The position numbers and the translations under genes are program-made. The notes beneath the pieces were generated by a model. That model did not search any database and had not been told where the DNA came from. It saw only the letters and a list, made by a program, of their open reading frames with translations. From assembly GCA_004801635.1 (NCBI GenBank), contig SSTG01000010.1, forward strand, positions 1 through 32,521: 32,521 nucleotides of DNA. The letters are read 5' to 3'. This stretch comes from Muribaculum caecicola (GTDB lineage: Bacteria > Bacteroidota > Bacteroidia > Bacteroidales > Muribaculaceae). Shown in pieces: positions 7,361 through 15,128 of the stretch (positions within the stretch are counted from its first letter, which is position 1; every line of letters begins with the position of its first letter).

Positions 7361-8509
7361 ATGACCGAAGCTCAGTTTGAAGGAATAATAACCGGAAATG
7401 CAGCAACACCCAAAATGGCTGCCGACACCATTTCATCAGGGCTAAAAGAAAAAGTGTCCGAACTTGGATCGATGGCTATAGACGATGTGCTAAACATGGT
7501 AGTAACCGGACTAGTGCATTTCACGATACGGCTCGCCATAGCAATAGTAATATTTTACATAGGCAGGTTCATAATAAACAAACTTCATAAACTGGTTGCC
7601 ACTATTTTTATAAAGCGCGACATTGACCGGTCACTTACAACGTTTGTACTAAGCCTTATACGAATAGTACTTTATTTCATACTTCTTGTTATTGTAATAA
7701 ACATATTAGGGCTTGAAACCAGTTCTTTCCTTGCCATTTTTGCATCGGCCGGTGTTGCCATCGGTCTCGCACTAAGCGGAACATTGCAAAACTTTGCCGG
7801 AGGCGTACTGATTTTATTATTAAAACCATATAAAATCGGCGACTATATAGAAGCCCAGGGCTACTCAGGTACTGTCAAGGAAATACAGATATTCAGCACC
7901 ATACTCACAACCCCCGACAACAAACAGATACTCATACCTAACGGCGGACTGTCTACTGGCTCTATAAACAACTATTCCAAGGAAGATTACCGGCGTGTAG
8001 ACTGGACCATAAGCATAGCATACGGCGACGATGTTACAAAAGCACGAGAAGTTATTCTCGACATATTGTTCAGCGATCCACGTATAGTGCAAAAATATGT
8101 CGAAGACGACCGCGAACAGAGACTCATTGCCACAGAAAAGGCCAACCATATAAATGATACCGACGGAAATATCCAGACAATTTTACCCGAAAAGAAAAAA
8201 AGCCTGTGGTACCGCCTTACCCATAAAACAAAAAAGCTGCCAAACATTGGTGAAATTGTCGACACACGCCACAAAAGCATACTCGCACAACTTCCTAAAA
8301 CCGACTGCAGCCCTATGGTGGCACTAAACATGCTCAACACCTCGAGCATCGACCTTACAGTACGTGCGTGGACAGCCTCGTCAACATACTGGAGCGTATT
8401 TTTCGATATGAACGAACGCTTCTACAAAGAGTTGCCATTACATGGAATTAATTTCCCGTTCCCACAATTGGATGTACGTGTACAATCACAACCTGAAATA
8501 GACAAATAG
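7361..8509 (+). CDS. mscS: MscS-family small-conductance mechanosensitive channel
   Basis: The channel opens under membrane tension to release solutes on hypo-osmotic shock. The 382 residues contain TM1 (about 50-72), TM2 (about 94-116) and the pore-lining TM3 (about 122-155) with the Gly/Ala-rich ASAGVAIGLALSG followed by LQNFAGGVLILLLKPYKIGD, then the beta domain ending near IPNGGLSTGSINNYS. The C-terminal alpha/beta vestibule domain is interrupted by a charged segment of roughly 75 residues (about 245-320) lacking in E. coli MscS, before the conserved SSIDLTVRAW. The ATG at 7361 gives a normal amphipathic N-terminus. An in-frame ATG at 7304 lies inside the preceding gene and was rejected. 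Confidence 0.93.
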   Translation: MTEAQFEGIITGNAATPKMAADTISSGLKEKVSELGSMAIDDVLNMVVTGLVHFTIRLAIAIVIFYIGRFIINKLHKLVATIFIKRDIDRSLTTFVLSLIRIVLYFILLVIVINILGLETSSFLAIFASAGVAIGLALSGTLQNFAGGVLILLLKPYKIGDYIEAQGYSGTVKEIQIFSTILTTPDNKQILIPNGGLSTGSINNYSKEDYRRVDWTISIAYGDDVTKAREVILDILFSDPRIVQKYVEDDREQRLIATEKANHINDTDGNIQTILPEKKKSLWYRLTHKTKKLPNIGEIVDTRHKSILAQLPKTDCSPMVALNMLNTSSIDLTVRAWTASSTYWSVFFDMNERFYKELPLHGINFPFPQLDVRVQSQPEIDK

Positions 8510-8540
8510 TCCTCTCTTAATTTTATATAAAAAGGGGTAA

Positions 8541-8578
8541 AGCCATAAATAATATATAAAAATTTATGGCTATATTTG
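8541..8578 (+). promoter_or_regulatory. promoter with overlapping palindrome upstream of recJ
   Basis: TATATTTG at 8571-8578 is an exact -7 element. A perfect 10-base inverted repeat (AGCCATAAAT at 8541-8550, ATTTATGGCT at 8562-8571, 11-base AT-only spacer) covers the -33/spacer region and touches the -7 element. It could be an operator. It could also be a weak mscS terminator, but no T-run follows. Confidence 0.5.
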
Positions 8579-8593
8579 CATATTGGCATAATT

Positions 8594-8794
8594 ATGACAG
8601 AATTGCCGGAAATAACCGGCAAATTGCATAGAAAAGTCATAGGAACACGCGCCTTGTGCCCTGTTTTCTCCGACAATATGACGCATGCATCGCTGCCATC
8701 ACAATATTGCCGCAACACCAGGTCCAAAGGGTTCTGGGTGCAAGGCTACAGCCTGCCGGTTTGTTTCTGCCGGCTAAATATATGCAAAAAATAA
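8594..8794 (+). CDS. short ORF of unknown function before recJ
   Basis: This 66-codon frame starts 15 bases after an exact -7 element and stops 11 bases before recJ. The product has five Cys (one near residue 27, the rest in the second half) and no recognisable domain, signal peptide or membrane helix. A 7-bp hairpin (TTGCCGG/CCGGCAA, 8603-8622) lies in its first codons, and GCCGG recurs near its end. It may be a leader ORF, a lineage-specific small protein or simply untranslated leader. The whole 296-base interval from mscS to recJ otherwise holds only the promoter/palindrome. Confidence 0.3.
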   Translation: MTELPEITGKLHRKVIGTRALCPVFSDNMTHASLPSQYCRNTRSKGFWVQGYSLPVCFCRLNICKK

Positions 8795-8805
8795 AAACTA
8801 CATAA

Positions 8806-10533
8806 ATGATAAGTAAATGGAATTACTTACCCCTTACTACAGAACAACAAAAATCCGGGACCGAATTGGCGGAGAAATACGCCGATTGCCAGCCTATTAG
8901 CGAGCTATTGGTACAACGGGGCATAACTACACAAGAGGAGGCGGAAAAATTCTTCCACCCCTCTTTGAAAGACATGCACTCGCCGTTTCTGATGCCCGAT
9001 ATGGACAAAGCTGTAAACAGGCTTAACAAAGCCATGGGGTCGAAGGAGAGAATTCTGATTTTTGGCGACTACGATGTTGACGGTACTACATCTGTGGCAT
9101 TGGTGTACAAATACCTTCAGAATTACTACTCCAATATTGATTATTACATACCCACCCGTTACGACGAAGGGTATGGAGTTTCCATGCGGGCAATAGAAGA
9201 AGCAGCCCAGCAGGGAGTCAAGCTTATTATTATCCTAGATTGTGGAATAAAGGCTATCGATGAAATAAAATACGCCAAGTCGCTCGGCATAGACTTCATC
9301 ATATGCGACCATCATGTTCCTGACGAAGAACTACCTCCGGCAGTTGCCATACTCAATCCAAAGCTAGAAAACAGCACATACCCGTGCCAGCATCTGTCGG
9401 GTTGCGGCGTAGGCTACAAATTCATGCAGGCGTTCAGCCAGAGCAACGGCCTTGGAAGTGCCGAACTTGAGAATATGCTCGATTTGGTTGCCGTAAGCAT
9501 TGCCGCCGACATAGTACCCATGGTCGACGAAAACCGAATAATGACATACTGGGGACTGAAACGCCTGAACTCCAACCCTAACGTAGGACTCAGGGCAATA
9601 ATAAAAATATGCCAGCTTTCAAACAGGGATATAACTATCAGCGATGTCATTTTCAAGATAGGCCCCAGAATAAACGCTTCCGGACGCATGCAAAGCGGAC
9701 GAGAGGCTGTAGAACTGCTTGTTGCCCGCGACTTTTCCGACGCATATCAGAAAGCCAAGGCTATTGACCAGTACAACCGCGACCGCAAGGAACTTGACAA
9801 ACGAATTACAGACGAAGCCAACGCTATTCTTGAAAGCCAGGATGAAAAAATACAGCAACGCAAATCAATAGTTATATACAACAAAGACTGGCATAAAGGC
9901 ATTATAGGCATAGTAGCGTCAAGGCTGACAGAGCTATATTATAAGCCGTCAGTGGTATTGACACTTTCAAACGGTTTGGCAACTGGCTCGTCGCGTTCTG
10001 TACAAGGATTCGACATATACAGCGCGGTAGAGTCCTCGCGCGACATACTTGAGAACTTCGGCGGCCACACCTACGCGGTAGGATTGTCAATGAAAGAAGA
10101 AAACATTCCGGAATTTACAAGGCGCTTCGAAAAATATGTTGCCGAGCACATATTGCCTACGCAACTGACACCCCAACTCGATATAGACGCTTACCTGACT
10201 TTTGCCGAGATAACACCGGAATTCCTGTCGCTACTGCGTAAATTCAACCCGTTCGGACCAGGCAATCCAAAACCGGTATTCTGTACACGCGGTGTAATTG
10301 ACTATGGCACAAGCAAGCTTGTGGGCAAACACCTTGAGCACATAAAGCTCGAACTGGTCGACAACACATCAGGAAAAGTGTTCAACGGCATTTCATTCAA
10401 TATGAGCCGATATTTTGAGCATATACACTCGCGCAAGCCTTTCGACATATGCTACACCATTGAAGAAGGCAAGCGAACCAACCATCCGCACATACAGTTA
10501 CAAGTTAAGGAAATACGCATTACCGATGTGTAA
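8806..10533 (+). CDS. recJ: single-stranded-DNA-specific exonuclease RecJ
   Basis: RecJ degrades single-stranded DNA 5' to 3' in RecF-pathway recombination, base-excision and mismatch repair. The 575 residues match bacterial RecJ. Metal-binding motifs of the DHH superfamily are complete: FGDYDVDG (D88, D90, D92), IILDCG (D145) and ICDHH (D168, H169, H170), plus the VAVSIAADIVPM motif. The DHHA1 domain carries GSSRSVQGFD near 393 and GGHTYAVG near 418, and an OB-fold-like C-terminal domain follows. Its stop codon lies inside the start of recQ, so the two are translationally linked. Confidence 0.97.
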   Translation: MISKWNYLPLTTEQQKSGTELAEKYADCQPISELLVQRGITTQEEAEKFFHPSLKDMHSPFLMPDMDKAVNRLNKAMGSKERILIFGDYDVDGTTSVALVYKYLQNYYSNIDYYIPTRYDEGYGVSMRAIEEAAQQGVKLIIILDCGIKAIDEIKYAKSLGIDFIICDHHVPDEELPPAVAILNPKLENSTYPCQHLSGCGVGYKFMQAFSQSNGLGSAELENMLDLVAVSIAADIVPMVDENRIMTYWGLKRLNSNPNVGLRAIIKICQLSNRDITISDVIFKIGPRINASGRMQSGREAVELLVARDFSDAYQKAKAIDQYNRDRKELDKRITDEANAILESQDEKIQQRKSIVIYNKDWHKGIIGIVASRLTELYYKPSVVLTLSNGLATGSSRSVQGFDIYSAVESSRDILENFGGHTYAVGLSMKEENIPEFTRRFEKYVAEHILPTQLTPQLDIDAYLTFAEITPEFLSLLRKFNPFGPGNPKPVFCTRGVIDYGTSKLVGKHLEHIKLELVDNTSGKVFNGISFNMSRYFEHIHSRKPFDICYTIEEGKRTNHPHIQLQVKEIRITDV

Positions 10534-12436
10534 TGATGCGTACAACATCCACCACATTCTAAAAAAACACTGGGGCTATGACTCTTTCCGGCCGCTCCAG
10601 GAAGATATTATTTTGTCTGTCCTTTCCGGAACAGACACACTTGGCCTTCTCCCTACTGGCGGCGGAAAATCCATAACATTCCAGGTTCCGGCCATGGTGT
10701 TAAGCGGAATAACAATTGTTGTGTCTCCGCTTATATCCCTGATGAAAGACCAGGTTGACAACCTTATGAAAACAGGAATACGAGCCGTATGCCTGCACTC
10801 AGGAATGACTCGTTCCGAAATACGCCTGGGGCTTGACCGCTGCAAAGCGGCCAAGGCTAAACTGCTGTATATATCGCCAGAAAAACTTCAAACCGAAAAC
10901 TTTATAGCCCAGTTAAAACTGTTGTCGGTAAAACTAATAGTGGTTGACGAGGCTCACTGCATTTCACAATGGGGTTACGACTTCCGTCCGTCATACCTCA
11001 AAATAAGCCAACTGCGCAAACATTTTCCTCAAGCGCCTGTACTAGCCCTCACAGCTTCGGCAACACCCGAAGTTGTTGACGACATTAAATGCCGGTTGAA
11101 TTTTAGCAATAATTCAAATATTTTCAAAAAAAGCTTTTCAAGGCCCAACATATCGTATATTGTACGCCACGACCAGCACAAATGGCATCAGCTGCTTAAC
11201 ATACTCACCCATACTTATGGAAGTGCAATAGTGTACGTACGATCCAGAAAGCGCACAGCTGAAATAGCACAACAGCTTAACAACGAAGGTATTTCCGCGC
11301 TGAACTACCATGCAGGACTGGATGTTGAGGAAAAAAACAACAGACAGGAAAAATGGAAGCAAGGCTTGGTACGCGTAATAGTTGCTACAAATGCTTTCGG
11401 CATGGGAATAGACAAACCCGACGTAAGGGTAGTTATACACATGGACATACCCGGTTCGCTGGAAGAATACTACCAGGAAGCCGGGCGCGCCGGGCGCGAC
11501 GGACTACCAGCTTATGCCGTAATGATTGCTTCCAGCCACGACAAAGGGCGACTGACACGTATGGTGAACGAGTCATTCCCACCCAAAAGCTATATACAAC
11601 GCATATACGAACTGGTAGGAAACTTTCTAGACGTTGCCGTCGGCGAAGGCTACGGACATGTCTATGAGTTTAACCGCGATAAATTCATAAAGACATTCAA
11701 GCTGGACGAACGCACGGTCAGAAGCGCGCTAAACCTCCTCTCACAAGCTTCATACATAGACTATACCGACGATATTTCAACACAGTCGAGAATTATGCTT
11801 ACATGCAATAAAAACGAACTGTATAACATCGATGTAACCACGCTTGAAGAAGACATATTAAATACAATATTAAGATGCTACACAGGCTTGTTTGCCGACT
11901 ATGTACCAATAAACGAATCGTTTATTGCAAGAACAGCCTCGACAACGGAACAATTTGTATACGAAACACTGCTCAAGTTAAACAGAATGCATATTTTGCA
12001 ATATATACCGAGAAAAACCACGCCATATATATATTATACAACTTCACGCGAGCTTCCAAAACACGTACTTCTTCCGTTATCGGTGTATGAAGACCAACGC
12101 GAACGGATGTTAACACGCATAAAAGCAATTCAGCACTACGCTTTCGGCTCTGAAACATGCAGGGTAAGAATAATGCTTGAATATTTTGGCGAAAAAAATG
12201 CCACCAGCTGCAATACATGCGACATTTGCCGCAACAAAAGACAAATAGCTAAACCCGACACAAAAAAACTATCCGAAACAATAATACGTACACTGACAAT
12301 CCACCCTTGCACTATAAACGAACTTAACGACATAATAAAAGTCCCCCAGGCTACTCTTGTCGAAACCATACGGTTATTGATTGCAGACAAGGAACTGAAA
12401 CTTCTACCGGAAGGAACCATAACATTAAACAAATAA
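10526..12436 (+). CDS. recQ: ATP-dependent DNA helicase RecQ
   Basis: This 3'-5' DNA helicase unwinds ends and recombination intermediates and supplies single strands to RecJ. The 636 residues contain Walker A LPTGGGKS (42-49), the helicase box DEAH (141-144), VSPLISLMKDQ, and the motif VI region QEAGRAGRDG. The four zinc Cys (one in TCRVR, three in SCNTCDIC) come late, near 550-570, about 150 residues further along than in E. coli RecQ, and only about 65 residues follow, so no HRDC domain is present. I chose the ATG at 10526 because it makes an 8-base overlap with recJ and gives a normal N-terminus. The in-frame ATG at 10415 lies deep in recJ. Confidence 0.95.
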   Translation: MCNDAYNIHHILKKHWGYDSFRPLQEDIILSVLSGTDTLGLLPTGGGKSITFQVPAMVLSGITIVVSPLISLMKDQVDNLMKTGIRAVCLHSGMTRSEIRLGLDRCKAAKAKLLYISPEKLQTENFIAQLKLLSVKLIVVDEAHCISQWGYDFRPSYLKISQLRKHFPQAPVLALTASATPEVVDDIKCRLNFSNNSNIFKKSFSRPNISYIVRHDQHKWHQLLNILTHTYGSAIVYVRSRKRTAEIAQQLNNEGISALNYHAGLDVEEKNNRQEKWKQGLVRVIVATNAFGMGIDKPDVRVVIHMDIPGSLEEYYQEAGRAGRDGLPAYAVMIASSHDKGRLTRMVNESFPPKSYIQRIYELVGNFLDVAVGEGYGHVYEFNRDKFIKTFKLDERTVRSALNLLSQASYIDYTDDISTQSRIMLTCNKNELYNIDVTTLEEDILNTILRCYTGLFADYVPINESFIARTASTTEQFVYETLLKLNRMHILQYIPRKTTPYIYYTTSRELPKHVLLPLSVYEDQRERMLTRIKAIQHYAFGSETCRVRIMLEYFGEKNATSCNTCDICRNKRQIAKPDTKKLSETIIRTLTIHPCTINELNDIIKVPQATLVETIRLLIADKELKLLPEGTITLNK

Positions 12437-12447
12437 AGACCCAGGTT

Positions 12448-14181
12448 ATGAAAACATTAAAATACATTGCCATACTAGCCACTTTCTTCTTGATTTCGTC
12501 TGCGTCTGCACGCAACATAGAAATCAGAATAATGCAGACTTCAGACATACACGGCAATTTTTACCCTTACGACTTCATTACCGGACATGGTTCTGACGGA
12601 TCACTCGCCCGTGTGGCTACAGCCGTCACCGAAGCTCGTGAAAACGGCAAGATGCCTTTAATACTTTTAGACAACGGCGATATACTTCAGGGACAGCCAA
12701 CAGCTTATTACTATAATTATGTCGACACGGCATCCAGACACCTGGCAGCAGAAATGCTGAACTTTATCGGCTATGATGCCGCAACTGTAGGCAATCACGA
12801 CATGGAAACAGGCACAAAAGTATTAAAACGATATGCATCTGACTGCGCCATGCCCGTACTCGGAGCAAACATTATTGACAAACGTACCGGAAATCCGGCA
12901 TTTCAGCCATACAAAATAATAAACCACGACGGTATAAGAATTGCAGTTCTCGGACTGATTACACCTGCCATACCGGCATGGCTACCCGAAACCCTTTGGG
13001 AAGGCCTTCGCTTTGACGACATGGAAGAAACGGCACAAAAATGGCTGCCAATTATAAAGCAACGCCACAACCCACACGCCATCATAGGGCTTTTCCACTC
13101 CGGACAGTCAGGGAACATACTGGCCGGACATAAAGAAAACGCGTCTGTTGAGGTTGCAAAAAACGTCCCCGGATTCGACATTGTTATGATGGGGCATGAC
13201 CACCGGCGCGAAAACCGAAAAATAGCAAATATTGCACGCGATTCAGTGCTAATAATAAATCCGGCAAACAATGCAAATACAATAGCCAGCGTTATAATGA
13301 CATTTAACGTAAACGAACATGGAAACGTAACAGGTAAAACCGTAAAAGGAAACCTGCTCGACATGTCAGGCTACAAACCCGACTCCGCGTTCGTTAAAAA
13401 ATTTGCCACACAAAAAGAAACAGTTAAAAATTATGTGTCGCAGACAATCGGCACAATAAATAAAACCATAAGCACTCGCGAAGCTTTTTTCGGCCCGTCG
13501 GAATTTGTCGACCTCATACATACATTACAACTGGCCATTACCGGAGCCGACATATCAATGGCTGCCCCTCTATCATACGATGCAAGCATACCGGCCGGTA
13601 CAATCACCATGGCCGACATGTTCAGCCTGTACAAATACGAGAACCTGCTTTACGTTATGGAACTAAAAGGAAAAGAAATAAAGGGGTATCTTGAAGAATC
13701 GTACGGGAAATGGACAAATCAGATGAAATCACCCAATGATAACCTACTGCTGTTCAAACAAAAGGTTCAATCAGGCGACAAATCGCGGTCAACACTGCTT
13801 TATCCAAGCTATAATTTTGATTCTGCCGCAGGTATAATATACGAAGTTGATGTAACAAAGCCTAAAGGGTCAAGAGTTACAATAAAAAGTATGGCCGACG
13901 GCTCTGCATTCAATCCTGAAAAAACATACCGCGTGGCACTCAACTCCTATCGTGGAAACGGTGGTGGCGAACTACTTACAAACGGAGCCGGAATAGAACA
14001 TTCCCGGCTAAAAGAACGTATTGTCTATTCAACCGACCGCGACCTAAGGCACTATCTTGCAGAATACATATCAGCACAAAAAGAGATTACGCCTAAAAAG
14101 CTAAACCACTGGAAATTTGTTCCCGAAAAATGGGTAGTTCCTGCATCAGAACGAGACATCCGGCTGCTTTTTAACCGATAA
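12448..14181 (+). CDS. secreted 5'-nucleotidase / 2',3'-cyclic phosphodiesterase family metallophosphoesterase
   Basis: This 577-residue periplasmic enzyme has a signal peptide (about 1-21). The calcineurin-like metallophosphatase domain shows TSDIHG (D33, H35), LDNGD (D75, D78), GNHD (N116, H117), FHSGQSG and MMGHDH, all ligands for a dinuclear metal site. The C-terminal 5'-nucleotidase domain (about 340-545) includes NSYRGNGGGELL, which in the family binds the base/nucleoside. UshA, CpdB and plain 5'-nucleotidases cannot be separated from sequence alone; the GNGGG loop resembles CpdB. It starts 11 bases after recQ, so it is probably the last gene of the recJ-recQ unit although its product is exported. 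Confidence 0.92.
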   Translation: MKTLKYIAILATFFLISSASARNIEIRIMQTSDIHGNFYPYDFITGHGSDGSLARVATAVTEARENGKMPLILLDNGDILQGQPTAYYYNYVDTASRHLAAEMLNFIGYDAATVGNHDMETGTKVLKRYASDCAMPVLGANIIDKRTGNPAFQPYKIINHDGIRIAVLGLITPAIPAWLPETLWEGLRFDDMEETAQKWLPIIKQRHNPHAIIGLFHSGQSGNILAGHKENASVEVAKNVPGFDIVMMGHDHRRENRKIANIARDSVLIINPANNANTIASVIMTFNVNEHGNVTGKTVKGNLLDMSGYKPDSAFVKKFATQKETVKNYVSQTIGTINKTISTREAFFGPSEFVDLIHTLQLAITGADISMAAPLSYDASIPAGTITMADMFSLYKYENLLYVMELKGKEIKGYLEESYGKWTNQMKSPNDNLLLFKQKVQSGDKSRSTLLYPSYNFDSAAGIIYEVDVTKPKGSRVTIKSMADGSAFNPEKTYRVALNSYRGNGGGELLTNGAGIEHSRLKERIVYSTDRDLRHYLAEYISAQKEITPKKLNHWKFVPEKWVVPASERDIRLLFNR

Positions 14182-14982
14182 AGCACGACGCATATCCTCA
14201 CGCGCATCGTCATGCCTGTATCTTGCCTTGTTAAGGTAGGCCCTGTAAAAATAAAGTTCCCTGTTTTCAGTGTCTAGCTCAAGCCCAGTGGATATATCGG
14301 CAGAAGCCTCGTTTAGCCGGTTCAACATCAGATAACACACAGCCCTCCCACAATAGTCGGCAGCTGTTGGCCCGGCATCAATAAGTGCTGTAAAATGCGG
14401 AATAGCGTCAAGCCACTGTTTTTTTACAGAATATACATTAGCCCAGGCACGATGTGTCTGCACACTGTCGGCAGCTACGTCCTGGAGTCTATTGCAATCA
14501 GCAACAGCCTTATCTGTATATCCGAGCCTAAGGGCAATCATTGCATGTGCATAAAGAGGTTCAACCACCGAACTGTCAAGAGCCAAAACCTTTGAATAGT
14601 CGGCAAACGCCAAAGAATCACGGCCCATAGCCTCAAGTACCTGGGCACGGTTTGCAAGTATAGTAACTGACCTCGGTGCTATTGCGTGTGCCCTTGACAA
14701 CGTTTCCAACGCCAACGAGTCGCGCCCGAGATTATACTGCACCAATCCCAAATTCGACATAACCATAACATTGGTTGGGTGTTGGGGTTCATTTGACAGA
14801 GCCGTAAGCAGATATTCTTCAGCACCGGCCCAGTCTCCGTGTTCAATTGCCTTGTCGGCACGGCCTATAAGGCCGTAATACGAATCTTCCAGTTCCTTGT
14901 TAGGAGCCTGCGTATATGCAACCTCGTACTGCATTATGCAAAATAAACACAATGCAATGCATCTATAGCAAACCTTATTCAT
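14146..14982 (-). CDS. secreted tetratricopeptide-repeat protein
   Basis: This 278-residue protein has a short N-terminal hydrophobic stretch (about 6-24) that looks like a signal peptide. Cys residues lie within it but there is no clean lipobox. From about 35 onward there are seven or so TPR-type helix pairs, with motifs such as WAGAEEYLLTALSNEP, NLGLVQYNLGRDSLALETL and RAYLNKARYRHDDAREDM. It is probably a periplasmic scaffold for protein-protein contacts; no enzymatic domain is visible. Its last 12 codons overlap the end of the nucleotidase gene on the other strand. It diverges from the phosphatase/kinase gene. Confidence 0.87.
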   Translation of the reverse strand: MNKVCYRCIALCLFCIMQYEVAYTQAPNKELEDSYYGLIGRADKAIEHGDWAGAEEYLLTALSNEPQHPTNVMVMSNLGLVQYNLGRDSLALETLSRAHAIAPRSVTILANRAQVLEAMGRDSLAFADYSKVLALDSSVVEPLYAHAMIALRLGYTDKAVADCNRLQDVAADSVQTHRAWANVYSVKKQWLDAIPHFTALIDAGPTAADYCGRAVCYLMLNRLNEASADISTGLELDTENRELYFYRAYLNKARYRHDDAREDMRRALSVKKQPDVSF

Positions 14983-15003
14983 TTATCTAAAAAATTACAC
15001 CTG

Positions 15004-15011
15004 CAAATTTA
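15004..15011 (-). promoter_or_regulatory. minus-strand -7 element (TAAATTTG) for the TPR gene
   Basis: An exact TAnnTTTG match on the minus strand, 22 bases before the ATG at 14982, implying a leader of about 15 bases. The -33 element is not clear. Confidence 0.5.
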
Positions 15012-15054
15012 GACATTCCCATTCTTAAAGAATAGAAAAATAAAATAAAATCTG

Positions 15055-15062
15055 TATTTTTG
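15055..15062 (+). promoter_or_regulatory. -7 element (TATTTTTG) for the partner-switch genes
   Basis: An exact TAnnTTTG match 67 bases before the ATG at 15129, implying a leader of about 60 bases. It lies 44 bases from the divergent TPR promoter, so both promoters share a short AT-rich region. Confidence 0.5.
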
Positions 15063-15128
15063 TCATAAGGCACAGCCACATATACAGCCTGATTCACAAA
15101 ACTGAAATTAAAAGCTAATCGGAACAAA

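Noticed and set aside
8541-8571. mscS transcription terminator
   Set aside because: The inverted repeat is AT-rich with an 11-base loop and no T-run follows; an operator role over the recJ promoter seems more likely, though not proven.
10415-10525. N-terminal extension of recQ (ATG 10415)
   Set aside because: It lies in recJ coding sequence, is Ser/Thr/Tyr-rich and unlike any RecQ N-terminus; the overlapping ATG at 10526 fits the family.
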